Part shown: one piece after another, positions 23,770 through 30,917 of the stretch
Layout: every line of letters starts with the position of its first letter
Numbering within the stretch: the stretch's first letter is position 1
Assembly: GCA_030648515.1 (NCBI GenBank)
Contig: JAUSHK010000003.1
Span: forward strand, 108,710 to 151,741
Direction of reading: 5' to 3'
Length of the DNA: 43,032 bases
DNA from: Candidatus Jorgensenbacteria bacterium
Lineage (GTDB): Bacteria > Patescibacteriota > Minisyncoccia > UBA6257 > GWB1-50-10
Position numbers and translations under genes: made by a program
Notes under the pieces: generated by a model
Told to the model about the DNA's origin: nothing
What the model saw: only the letters and a program-made list of their open reading frames with translations
The model's database searches: none

Positions 23770-25101
23770 ATGGATACATTTGAAAAAATCGGCAGCTTGG
23801 CAAAACGGCGGGGATTTATTTATCCCGGTTCTGAAATTTATGGCGGGCTCTCCGGCACGTGGGATTACGGGCCGCTCGGCGTTGAACTGAAGCGCAACAT
23901 CAAAGAAGAATTCTGGAAAACGATGGTGCGGAATCGCGATGACGTGGTGGGGCTCGATGCAGCGATTTTTATGAACCCGAAAGTATGGGAGGCGTCCGGA
24001 CACTTGGAGGCGTTTTCAGATCCGCTCGTTGAATGCAAAAAATGCCACCACAGGTTTCGTGAAGATAATCTTGGAGAGAAAAAAGAATGCCCCGATTGCG
24101 GAGGAAAAGAATTTACAGAACCGAAGCAGTTTAACCTGATGGTTGAGGCGTCGCTCGGTGTTATTGAAGGCGAGAAGCAGAAAGTATATCTCCGCGGAGA
24201 AATCACGCAGGGCGTACACGTAAACTTTAAACAGGTGTTGGATTCAACGCGCATTAAAATTCCGTTCGGCATAGCGCAAATCGGAAAAGCATTTCGAAAT
24301 GAAATCACGCCGGGCGATTTAACATTCCGCTCGCGCGAGTTTGAGCAGATGGAATTGCAGTTCTATGTAAAGCCCGAAGAAAAAGAAGGAAAAAAATGGT
24401 TTGAATACTGGAAAAATGAAAGGATGGAGTGGTACTTAGGCCTCGGAATGAAAAAGAGCAATCTCAAGTTTCGCGAGCACGAGCCCGAGAAGCGCGCGCA
24501 CTATGCGAAAGCGGCGTTTGATATTGAATATAAGGTGAGTGATGGTTCGGCGGGGCTCACCCCAAGTTCTTGGAAAGAGATGGAAGGAATCCATCACCGC
24601 GGGGATTGGGATGTCGGAAGGCATTCAAAGTTTTCAGGGAAAGACCTGAGCTATTTTGACGAAGAATCAAAGGAGCGGTTTATCCCGTGGGTTATTGAAA
24701 CCTCGGGCGGAGTTGACCGCGCGGCGCTCTTCTTCCTTATGGATGCCTATCATGAGGAGAAGTTGGAAAAAGAAACGCGGATAGTTTTGAAACTGCATCC
24801 GAAACTTGCGCCGTACAAAGTTGCGGTGTTTCCGCTCCTCGCGAATAAAGAGAACTTAGTCAAGAAAGCAAAAGAAATTCATGGCGAACTTAAAAAGAAA
24901 TGGATGGTTGCGTGGGACGAGCGGGGGAATATCGGCAAGCGCTACCGCGCGCAGGACGAAGCCGGAACTCCATATTGCATCACAGTTGATTTTGATACAC
25001 TCGATAATAATTCTGTTACTGTCCGCGATAGGGACTCAATGAAACAGGAACGCGTTGCAGTAAAAGAACTCTCGGTGTACTTGGAAAAGAAACTGGCATA
25101 G
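23770..25101 (+). CDS. glyS: Glycyl-tRNA synthetase, single-chain class II type
   Basis: 443 residues of the homodimeric (archaeal/eukaryotic and Gram-positive) type, not the alpha2-beta2 enzyme. 'RGFIYPGSEIYGGLSGTWDYGPLG' is the class-specific start; 'FRNEITPGDLTFRSREFEQMELQFY' is motif 2 and 'ETSGGVDRAALFFLMDAYHE' motif 3. A zinc-ribbon-like insert carries 'CKKCHHRF' and 'CPDCGG' (about 92-121). The C-terminal anticodon-binding domain has 'KVAVFPLLANKENL' and 'DEAGTPYCITVDFDTL'. It charges tRNA-Gly. Strong terminator downstream. Confidence 0.96.
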   Translation: MDTFEKIGSLAKRRGFIYPGSEIYGGLSGTWDYGPLGVELKRNIKEEFWKTMVRNRDDVVGLDAAIFMNPKVWEASGHLEAFSDPLVECKKCHHRFREDNLGEKKECPDCGGKEFTEPKQFNLMVEASLGVIEGEKQKVYLRGEITQGVHVNFKQVLDSTRIKIPFGIAQIGKAFRNEITPGDLTFRSREFEQMELQFYVKPEEKEGKKWFEYWKNERMEWYLGLGMKKSNLKFREHEPEKRAHYAKAAFDIEYKVSDGSAGLTPSSWKEMEGIHHRGDWDVGRHSKFSGKDLSYFDEESKERFIPWVIETSGGVDRAALFFLMDAYHEEKLEKETRIVLKLHPKLAPYKVAVFPLLANKENLVKKAKEIHGELKKKWMVAWDERGNIGKRYRAQDEAGTPYCITVDFDTLDNNSVTVRDRDSMKQERVAVKELSVYLEKKLA

Positions 25102-25119
25102 TAGGCGACAAAATTAAGG

Positions 25120-25150
25120 CTCAAAACCCGCGTATAATGCGGGTTTTGAG
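25120..25150 (+). terminator. Terminator after glyS
   Basis: CTCAAAACCCGC (25120-25131) pairs with GCGGGTTTTGAG (25139-25150). The tail has only a few Ts. Confidence 0.75.
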
Positions 25151-25154
25151 TATA

Positions 25155-25184
25155 TTGACAAATATTACGATATAGTGCTATAAT
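25155..25184 (+). promoter_or_regulatory. Consensus promoter of the 25332 gene
   Basis: TTGACA (25155-25160), 18-base spacer, TATAAT (25179-25184). It drives a leader of about 140 nt. Confidence 0.85.
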
Positions 25185-25211
25185 CACCCGTAGAAACTTA
25201 CAAATGTTAAG

Positions 25212-25325
25212 TGGTCATAGCCAAAAGTTCCTGGCCTAGCCCGAGATTTTTGGCTGTGACCATAATGGCCACAAGTTCCGCCTCGGATGAGAGGAAAATA
25301 AAAGTGCGCAATTGAGCGCAAGGAG
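25212..25325 (+). promoter_or_regulatory. Structured 5' leader of the 25332 gene
   Basis: TGGTCATAGCCAAAA (25212-25226) pairs with TTTTGGCTGTGACCA (25248-25262), a 15-bp stem with one G-U and a 21-nt loop. A later ATGGCCAC (25265-25272) can pair with the left strand GTGGTCAT instead, giving a possible switch. A small TGCGC/GCGCA hairpin (25305-25320) directly abuts the SD AAGGAG. No known riboswitch class is recognised. Confidence 0.5.
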
Positions 25326-25331
25326 ACAATC

Positions 25332-25970
25332 ATGAGTAACGAATTTGCAATCGCTGAAGTCGAGACGGGCAAACTTAATGCCTTAGTTAAAAACGCTATG
25401 CGCCAAACGGGGGTAAATGATCCTAACGAAGCAGTTAGACTCATCAACTCCGGAGAGCGGATAATCACCCGTAGGTGGTGTGAATATGGCGGCATTATCT
25501 ATTTCAGAGTCGCCTCTAATGGCATGTCAGGCCCTCAATGGATCAAATATTTTTCGGAAAAGGGTTTCCGTTTCGGAAATTATACCGAAAGCGTGCTAAA
25601 TTCGGATGATTTCAAGTTAACAAATGGCGTAGTATATGAGATTGCTATCTTAAAAGGCGGGCTCTTCAAGAATAGGGACCGCACTACTTGGAATATCTAT
25701 GCTAAAGCCGATGGATACGGATATAGTAAGCCAAAAGCAGAAGTAGCTTGCCTCATCCGTAAGGAGTTCACAGACAAAGAGATAAGAGAAATGGGTTTAA
25801 CATGGATTTTGACCATGCATGAACCTATCGGGGACTCAAGCGGCGATCAAGGATTTCTGAATGTCGACAGCGGAGATGATGGCAATAAATTGAGTATGTG
25901 CTACGGCACTGAGAAATCCCGTTGGTGGGATCAGGGCTTTGGTTTTGCAGTCGTGGTTTCATCGAAATAA
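25332..25970 (+). CDS. Conserved-looking hypothetical protein, 212 residues
   Basis: A soluble protein with no signal or membrane segment. A helical start ('AEVETGKLNALVKNAMRQTGVNDPNEAVRLINSGE') is followed by a mixed domain rich in aromatic residues ('GGIIYFRVASNGMSGPQWIKYFSEKGFRFGNY') and a C-terminal part with 'WILTMHEPIGDSSGDQGFLNVDS' and 'SRWWDQGFGFAVVVSS'. From memory, proteins of this pattern recur in Patescibacteria without a known function; that needs a search. AAGGAG lies upstream of the ATG. It is a self-contained unit with its own promoter, structured leader and terminator. Confidence 0.6.
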   Translation: MSNEFAIAEVETGKLNALVKNAMRQTGVNDPNEAVRLINSGERIITRRWCEYGGIIYFRVASNGMSGPQWIKYFSEKGFRFGNYTESVLNSDDFKLTNGVVYEIAILKGGLFKNRDRTTWNIYAKADGYGYSKPKAEVACLIRKEFTDKEIREMGLTWILTMHEPIGDSSGDQGFLNVDSGDDGNKLSMCYGTEKSRWWDQGFGFAVVVSSK

Positions 25971-25986
25971 ATATTATCATTTACCC

Positions 25987-26018
25987 CCCTCTTTCTCTTC
26001 GGAGAAAGAGGGATTTTT
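25987..26018 (+). terminator. Terminator with UUCG loop
   Basis: CCCTCTTTCTC, loop TTCG, GAGAAAGAGGG (26002-26012), then ATTTTTATTTT. Confidence 0.92.
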
Positions 26019-26067
26019 ATTTTCCAGTATTGCGGTTTGCCATTTTCTCGCCTATTATAATTTCAAT

Positions 26068-27345
26068 ATGGAGAAAAAAGAATTTGACCGGATAGTTTTG
26101 AAAAATGGCCTGCGGATACTGCTTGTTCCGCAAAAGTCAAGCTTAGCGACAACGGTCGCAGTTATTGTCGCCGCGGGGTCGGAGTATGAGACGAAAGAAC
26201 TGAATGGCGTCTCGCACTTTTTAGAGCACATGTGCTTCAAGGGCACAAAGAACCGTCCGCGCCCGATTAATATCGCGGGCGAGCTTGACGGGCTCGGTGC
26301 GGAATACAACGCGTTTACCGGCGAGGAGTACACAAGCTATTTTGCGAAAGCAGAGAATGAAAAAACGAGCAAAATTTTAGAAATTGTCTCTGACCTATAC
26401 CTCAATCCAGTATTTAATCACGAAGACATTGAAAAAGAGCGCGGCGTTATTATTGAGGAAATTAATATGTATGAGGACCTGCCGATGCGGAGAGTGCAGG
26501 AATTATTTGCAGAATTAGTATATGGCGACCAGCCGGCGGGGTGGGGCATTGCGGGGAAGAAAGAAGTAATCAGAAAAATTAATCAGGACGACTTTATTAA
26601 TTACCGCAAAAAGCATTATCTCCCGCAGTCAACGGTTGTGTTTGTTTCGGGCGGTTTCAAAAAACAGACCATTGTAAAAGAGATTGAAAAGCATTTTGCG
26701 GGAATTCACGTTGGGCTGAAAGATAAAAAACCGAAGACGGTTGAATCGCAGAAAGGGCCGCAGGAGAAAGTTTTTCACAAAGCATCCGACCAGACGCACA
26801 TGGTTATGGGATTTCGCGCGTTTGATATGCGTGATGAGCGGCGATTCGCGCTTCAAGTGCTCGCTGACATTTTGGGAGGCGGGATGAGCTCGCGCCTATT
26901 CCGCGCGGTACGCGAGGAACTTGGCGCCGCGTACTATGTCCGCGCATCGGCGGACTTGGCAGCCGACCACGGGTTAATCACCATGGCCGCCGGCGTTGAC
27001 CATACAAAGCTTGAGAAAGTCATTGGGGTCTCGCTCGCGGAATTCAAAAAGTTTAAGACCGAATTAGTTCCCGAAAAAGAGCTTGAGCGCGCGAAAGAGC
27101 ATATGCTTGGCGGTCTTTTCCTCTCGCTTGAAACATCAGACGAGCTCGGGTATTACTATGGCATGCAGGAAATCATGGAGCGGAAGCTAGTAACGCCCAA
27201 GGAGCTTGTGAAAAAAGTCCGCGCGGTTACAACAAAAGATATCCGCGATGTGGCCCGCGACCTTTTTAAAGATAACCGGCTCAATCTCGCGCTCATCGGC
27301 CCGTTCAAAGAAAAATCGTTTAAGAAACTGCTGTCCGTGGACTAG
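26068..27345 (+). CDS. M16 family zinc peptidase (processing-peptidase-like)
   Basis: 425 residues from ATG 26068; the track start at 25939 runs through the previous terminator and is not credible. The inverted zinc motif is H50-F-L-E-H54 ('GVSHFLEHMCFKGT'), with the third ligand in 'EEINMYED'. The second half holds the inactive M16 domain ('MRDERRFALQVLADILGGGMSSRLFRAVREELGAAYYV' region). This is the size of the YmxG/PqqL-like or mitochondrial-processing-like subfamily. The substrate is unknown and there is no signal peptide. TATAAT (26056-26061) is only six bases before the ATG, so the mRNA is probably leaderless. Confidence 0.92.
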   Translation: MEKKEFDRIVLKNGLRILLVPQKSSLATTVAVIVAAGSEYETKELNGVSHFLEHMCFKGTKNRPRPINIAGELDGLGAEYNAFTGEEYTSYFAKAENEKTSKILEIVSDLYLNPVFNHEDIEKERGVIIEEINMYEDLPMRRVQELFAELVYGDQPAGWGIAGKKEVIRKINQDDFINYRKKHYLPQSTVVFVSGGFKKQTIVKEIEKHFAGIHVGLKDKKPKTVESQKGPQEKVFHKASDQTHMVMGFRAFDMRDERRFALQVLADILGGGMSSRLFRAVREELGAAYYVRASADLAADHGLITMAAGVDHTKLEKVIGVSLAEFKKFKTELVPEKELERAKEHMLGGLFLSLETSDELGYYYGMQEIMERKLVTPKELVKKVRAVTTKDIRDVARDLFKDNRLNLALIGPFKEKSFKKLLSVD

Positions 27346-27354
27346 AATTTTTTC

Positions 27355-27383
27355 TACTCACTACTCACTACAAACTACTCACT
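27355..27383 (+). repeat. ACTCACTAC repeat abutting metG
   Basis: CTACTCACTACTCACTACAA then ACTACTCAC ends two bases before the metG ATG, taking the place where a ribosome site would be expected. Confidence 0.8.
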
Positions 27384-27384
27384 C

Positions 27385-28827
27385 ATGCAGAAGTTCTACA
27401 TCACAACTTCAATCGCGTACGTAAATGCGCCGCCGCATATCGGTTTCGCACTTGAGTCAATCCAGGCGGATGTTGCCGCACGGTATCATCGCGCAAAAGG
27501 GGAGAAAGTTTTTTTCTTGACCGGCACTGACGAGCATGGCTCCAAAGTGGCGCGAAGCGCCGAAAAGGCAGGACTCACGCCGCGGGAATTTACTGATAAG
27601 ATTTCAGAAAAATTCGAAGCTTTAAAAGAAGCGCTGAATCTGTCATGGGATGACTTTATCCGCACGACTGATAAGGAGCGCCACTGGCCGAACGTGGAGA
27701 TGATTTGGAAAAAATTTATTGACGCGGGCGATATTTATAAAAAAACGTACGAAGGATTATATTGCGTTGGGCACGAAGCGTTTGTAACAGAAAAAGATTT
27801 AGTGGACGGAAAATGCGCTGACCATCAGACGAAGCCGGAGGTGATTAAAGAAGAGAATTATTTTTTCAAACTTTCTAAATATGCGGATGTCGTCGCGAAA
27901 AAAATTGAAAGCGGAGAAATTGAGGTAATTCCGGAAACTCGCAAAAATGAAATCCTCTCATTCATCAAGCAGGGAGTCACGGATATAAGTTTTTCACGCC
28001 CCAGTAAGACGCTCTCATGGGGGATTCCGGTCCCCGGCGACGATAGCCAGACGATTTATGTATGGGCAGACGCGCTTACAAACTACCTTTCCCCCAAGGA
28101 ATTTTGGCCTGCTGATGTACATATGATTGGAAAAGACATTCTACGCTTCCACGCGCTCTACTGGCCGGCGATGCTGATTTCCGCGGGCATCGAGCTTCCA
28201 AAAAAGATTTTTGTTCATGGATTTATAACATCCAACGGGCAGAAAATGTCTAAAACAATCGGAAATGTCGTTGACCCATTCGCGCTTGTTGAAAAATATG
28301 GAACTGACGCGGTTAGATATTTTTTGCTCCGCGAAATTCCAGCGTACGGCGACGGCGATTTTACGGTTCAAAAATTTGAAGAACGATATAACGGCGATCT
28401 TGCAAACGGCTTAGGGAACTTTACTGCGCGCGTCTTAACGCTAGGCAGCCAGCTCGGGGAAATAGAAGCTGACGGAAATATACGCGAGTGGCTGCGAAAA
28501 GAAGTTTCGGAAGAAATTGAAAAAACCCGCGGATTGGTCGCGAAAAAAATTGAAGAATTTAAATTTCACGAAGCGCTCGCCGATATCTGGGCGCTCATCG
28601 GGTTCGGTGACAGATTAGTGAACGAAGAAAAGCCGTGGGCGATAAAAGACGAAAAGGAAAAGAAAAAAATCCTCGTGAATTTAATCGTCTTACTCGATAA
28701 CATCTCGGCAATGATAGCGCCGTTTCTGCCGGAAGCGTCGGAAAAAATCACAAAAAGCATTGTCTGGAAAAACGAAAAAACGCTCGCAATAAAAAAAGGC
28801 GAGGTTTTATTCCCTCGCCTGCAATAG
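27385..28827 (+). CDS. metG: Methionyl-tRNA synthetase
   Basis: 480 residues, class I: the HIGH motif is H18-I-G-F in 'NAPPHIGFALESI' and the KMSKS motif 'NGQKMSKTIGNVVDP' (about 284-298). The CP insert is short ('YCVGHEAFVTEKDLVDGKCADH') with only part of the usual cysteine knuckles. The anticodon-binding helical domain is present and the C-terminal tRNA-binding EMAP-like domain is absent. It charges initiator and elongator tRNA-Met. The immediate upstream sequence is a dispersed repeat with no SD. Confidence 0.95.
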   Translation: MQKFYITTSIAYVNAPPHIGFALESIQADVAARYHRAKGEKVFFLTGTDEHGSKVARSAEKAGLTPREFTDKISEKFEALKEALNLSWDDFIRTTDKERHWPNVEMIWKKFIDAGDIYKKTYEGLYCVGHEAFVTEKDLVDGKCADHQTKPEVIKEENYFFKLSKYADVVAKKIESGEIEVIPETRKNEILSFIKQGVTDISFSRPSKTLSWGIPVPGDDSQTIYVWADALTNYLSPKEFWPADVHMIGKDILRFHALYWPAMLISAGIELPKKIFVHGFITSNGQKMSKTIGNVVDPFALVEKYGTDAVRYFLLREIPAYGDGDFTVQKFEERYNGDLANGLGNFTARVLTLGSQLGEIEADGNIREWLRKEVSEEIEKTRGLVAKKIEEFKFHEALADIWALIGFGDRLVNEEKPWAIKDEKEKKKILVNLIVLLDNISAMIAPFLPEASEKITKSIVWKNEKTLAIKKGEVLFPRLQ

Positions 28828-28828
28828 A

Positions 28829-28942
28829 ATGGAAATAAAGTTCATAGATACCCACATTCACCCCGTTAGAAATCGCGCCCGCGCGCAGCGCGCCCAAAGG
28901 GCCTATGGGCGGGCGATTTCTAACGGGGCAAGCGCGACATGA
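28829..28942 (+). pseudogene. 37-codon ORF resembling a broken tatD start
   Basis: From ATG 28829 the frame reads 'MEIKFIDTHIH', the expected beginning of a TatD-type hydrolase with the H-x-H metal motif. It then runs into the CCCCGTTAGAAAT element (PVRN...ISNG) and stops at TGA 28940-28942, overlapping the tatD ATG (ATGA). It may be a remnant N terminus split off by the repeat, or a leader ORF that couples translation. Confidence 0.4.
28861..28928 (+). repeat. CCCCGTTAGAAAT...ATTTCTAACGGGG inverted-repeat element, copy 2
   Basis: CCCCGTTAGAAATCGC (28861-28876) pairs perfectly with GCGATTTCTAACGGGG (28913-28928). The GC-rich centre differs from copy 1. CAAGC follows, as in copy 1. Confidence 0.85.
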
Positions 28943-29778
28943 GAACACTAATGTTTATTGATTGTCATACTCATACCCAGTTCTCGGCGTTTGACAGCGA
29001 CCGCGCCGCGGTAGTACGCCGGGCGCTTGATGCCGGAGTTGCGATGGTAAATGTCGGAACAAAAAAAGAAACATCGCAATCAGCGATTCTACTCGCGCAC
29101 TCGTATGAAAATGTATATGCGGCAATCGGCTTGCACCCGATTCACGCGAGCCATTCGGAAAGCGACCCGGAAGAGCTAAAGCGCGGAGAAGCGAATCCGG
29201 AAGAAGGATTTGACTATGAATTTTATAAAAAACTAGCAGGCGACGATAAGGTTGTCGCGATAGGCGAGTGCGGGCTGGATTACTATAGAATTCAAGAAGA
29301 CATTGAAGAAGTCAAGAAAAAACAAAAAGACATTTTCATTCAACAGATTCAGCTCGCGTATGAAGTCAAAAAACCGCTCATGATTCATTGTCGCTCGGCT
29401 CTACAGGACCTTATAGAACTACTCACTACCAACTACTCACTACTCACTTCTCCTCCAGGCATCATGCATTTTTTCTCCGGGACAACAGACGAGGCAAAAA
29501 AACTGCTTGATATGGGATTCTACTTCACATTCGGCGGTGTTGTTACATTTACCAGCGATTATGATGAGGTTGTGAAAATAGTCCCGATGGATAGGATTCT
29601 TTCCGAAACCGACGCGCCATATGTTGCGCCGATTCCATACAGAGGTAAGCGCAACGAGCCGGCGTACGTTCTAGAAGTCGTCAAAAAACTTGCCGAACTC
29701 AAAAAAGTTTCCGTTGAAACAATAGCAGAGAGAATTTTAGAGAACGCGGAGTCTGTTTTTTGCGTTGAATCGCAATAA
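28939..29778 (+). CDS. tatD: TatD family metal-dependent hydrolase
   Basis: 279 residues (or 275 from the Met four codons later). A TIM-barrel DNase/hydrolase: 'MFIDCHTHTQF' (H-x-H), 'AIGLHPIH', 'VAIGECGLDYY', 'PLMIHCRSA', 'GIMHFFSGT' and 'LSETDAPYVAP'. TatD proteins cleave DNA 3'-5' and help repair or turnover. The repeat peptide 'LLTTNYSLLTS' (about 159-170) is inserted between the 'IHCRSALQDLIE' helix and 'PPGIMHFF'. The start overlaps the stop of the 37-codon ORF; both ATGs are possible. Confidence 0.93.
   Translation: MRTLMFIDCHTHTQFSAFDSDRAAVVRRALDAGVAMVNVGTKKETSQSAILLAHSYENVYAAIGLHPIHASHSESDPEELKRGEANPEEGFDYEFYKKLAGDDKVVAIGECGLDYYRIQEDIEEVKKKQKDIFIQQIQLAYEVKKPLMIHCRSALQDLIELLTTNYSLLTSPPGIMHFFSGTTDEAKKLLDMGFYFTFGGVVTFTSDYDEVVKIVPMDRILSETDAPYVAPIPYRGKRNEPAYVLEVVKKLAELKKVSVETIAERILENAESVFCVESQ
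29419..29447 (+). repeat. ACTCACTAC repeat inside tatD
   Basis: CTACTCACTACCAACTACTC then ACTACTCAC, read in frame as LLTTNYSLLT. Confidence 0.85.
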
Positions 29779-29833
29779 ATTTGTAGTTTTCTTTTTTCTG
29801 AAAATGGGAATATAATCTTTTTTACCGACTTCA

Positions 29834-30502
29834 ATGCAAGCTGTTATATTAGCCGCCGGATTAGGAACCAGGATGAAAGGGCTTACATCAGACACGCCAA
29901 AGCCTCTTCTTAAAGTTGGCGGAAAAACCTTACTAGAGCACAAATTAGATCGCTTGCCCAATGAAGTAAACGAGATAATTATCGTGGTTGGATACCTGGG
30001 AGATAGAATAAAAGAGCTTTTAGGGAGCGAATATGCAGGCAGAAAAATCTCTTATGTGGAGCAAAAAGAACTTTTAGGCACCGGACACGCGTTAAGTTTA
30101 TGCAAAAAAAAATTATCCGGTAAATTTTTGGTTTTAAACGGCGACGATTTATATGCTAAAGAAGATTTGACGGAACTCATTAAACACGATTTAGCACTCT
30201 TGACTTGGGAAGTGCCTCAAGACGAGCGGGGAAGGAAAGTCGCGGAAGTTAGGATGGATAGTTCAGGCGCACTATCCGATATTGTGGAGGGCCAGCCCGC
30301 CAAAAAGGGCACACTTTTTAACGCGGGCGCGTATGTTTTGGACGAAAGATACTTTAATTATTCTCTTCAATTAGCCACGCCAGGCAAAAAAGAGCTTGGG
30401 CTGCCTCAAACCATGCTCCAAATGCTAAAAGACGGGTGCAAAATAAAAATCGTACGCGCCACTTGGTGGAAGCCAATCACCAGCCCGGAGGATTTGGCGT
30501 AA
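29834..30502 (+). CDS. Sugar-phosphate nucleotidyltransferase
   Basis: 222 residues with the Rossmann-like NTP-transferase fold: 'QAVILAAGLGTRMKGLTSDTPKPLLKVGGKTLLEH' (G-x-G-T-R-x9-P-K), 'VVGYLGDRI', 'LLGTGHALSLC' and 'FLVLNGDDLYAKEDL' (metal Asp). It joins a nucleoside triphosphate and a sugar-1-phosphate. The missing left-handed beta-helix rules out full GlmU. The exact sugar cannot be told. TATAAT (29811-29816) lies 17 bases before the ATG. It may supply activated sugar for the GT2 system or cell wall. Confidence 0.88.
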   Translation: MQAVILAAGLGTRMKGLTSDTPKPLLKVGGKTLLEHKLDRLPNEVNEIIIVVGYLGDRIKELLGSEYAGRKISYVEQKELLGTGHALSLCKKKLSGKFLVLNGDDLYAKEDLTELIKHDLALLTWEVPQDERGRKVAEVRMDSSGALSDIVEGQPAKKGTLFNAGAYVLDERYFNYSLQLATPGKKELGLPQTMLQMLKDGCKIKIVRATWWKPITSPEDLA

Positions 30503-30505
30503 TAT

Positions 30506-30534
30506 TTGACACGTACGCTCATTGGTGCTATACT
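30506..30534 (+). promoter_or_regulatory. Consensus promoter of the 30590 ORF
   Basis: TTGACA (30506-30511), 17-base spacer, TATACT (30529-30534). It starts right after the nucleotidyltransferase stop codon. Confidence 0.85.
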
Positions 30535-30589
30535 AAAAAACAGTAGATAATAAAAATTACACAAGTACCTAGATAGTGGAGGGGCGGAA

Positions 30590-30853
30590 ATGAATCTAGG
30601 AGAATCGTTGTTGGGAATGGTAGTCATCCTGACCGTTATGGTCTATGGTTTCGCACTAATATTAAAAGGGCCGGAACCAGCAGCCAAAATGCTCAGGTGG
30701 GTGTTTAAAAAAGCATGGAAACTGTTTTTGAATTTTGTAGGGGGAATATTAAAGTGGGTCGGGAAAGCATTCACTGACCTTTTGGCGGCGCATCCCTACA
30801 TAACAGGCGTTGCTGTCTTAGGAGTGATTCTTTATTTTCTCTACGGGCGTTGA
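30590..30853 (+). CDS. Small membrane protein, hypothetical
   Basis: 87 residues with two membrane helices (about 5-27, 'SLLGMVVILTVMVYGFALIL', and about 66-85, 'YITGVAVLGVILYFLYG') separated by a basic amphipathic segment rich in Trp and Lys ('MLRWVFKKAWKLFLNFVGGILKWVGKAF'). The middle could lie along the membrane surface. No family is recognised. GTGGAGGGGCGG precedes the ATG as a strong ribosome site. Own promoter and terminator make it an autonomous unit between the nucleotidyltransferase and leuS. Confidence 0.6.
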   Translation: MNLGESLLGMVVILTVMVYGFALILKGPEPAAKMLRWVFKKAWKLFLNFVGGILKWVGKAFTDLLAAHPYITGVAVLGVILYFLYGR

Positions 30854-30874
30854 AATTTAAGCGCCCGTTTTTTA
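30843..30874 (+). terminator. Terminator overlapping the end of the 30590 ORF
   Basis: ACGGGCG (30843-30849) pairs with CGCCCGT (30862-30868), then TTTTTATTT. The stem begins inside the last codons. Confidence 0.88.
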
Positions 30875-30917
30875 TTTGAAGAAAATCTGTGTTTTAGCTA
30901 CAATTGGGCTAATTAGT

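Noticed and set aside
25939-26067. Upstream extension of the M16 peptidase ORF
   Set aside because: The extension crosses the terminator of the previous gene and the TATAAT box; the ATG at 26068 fits the family start.
29834-30502. GlmU assignment for the nucleotidyltransferase
   Set aside because: The acetyltransferase beta-helix is absent and the substrate residues cannot be assigned, so only a general call is made.
30512-30589. Small ORF or riboswitch in the 30590 leader
   Set aside because: No stable stem or credible start was found; only the SD is clear.
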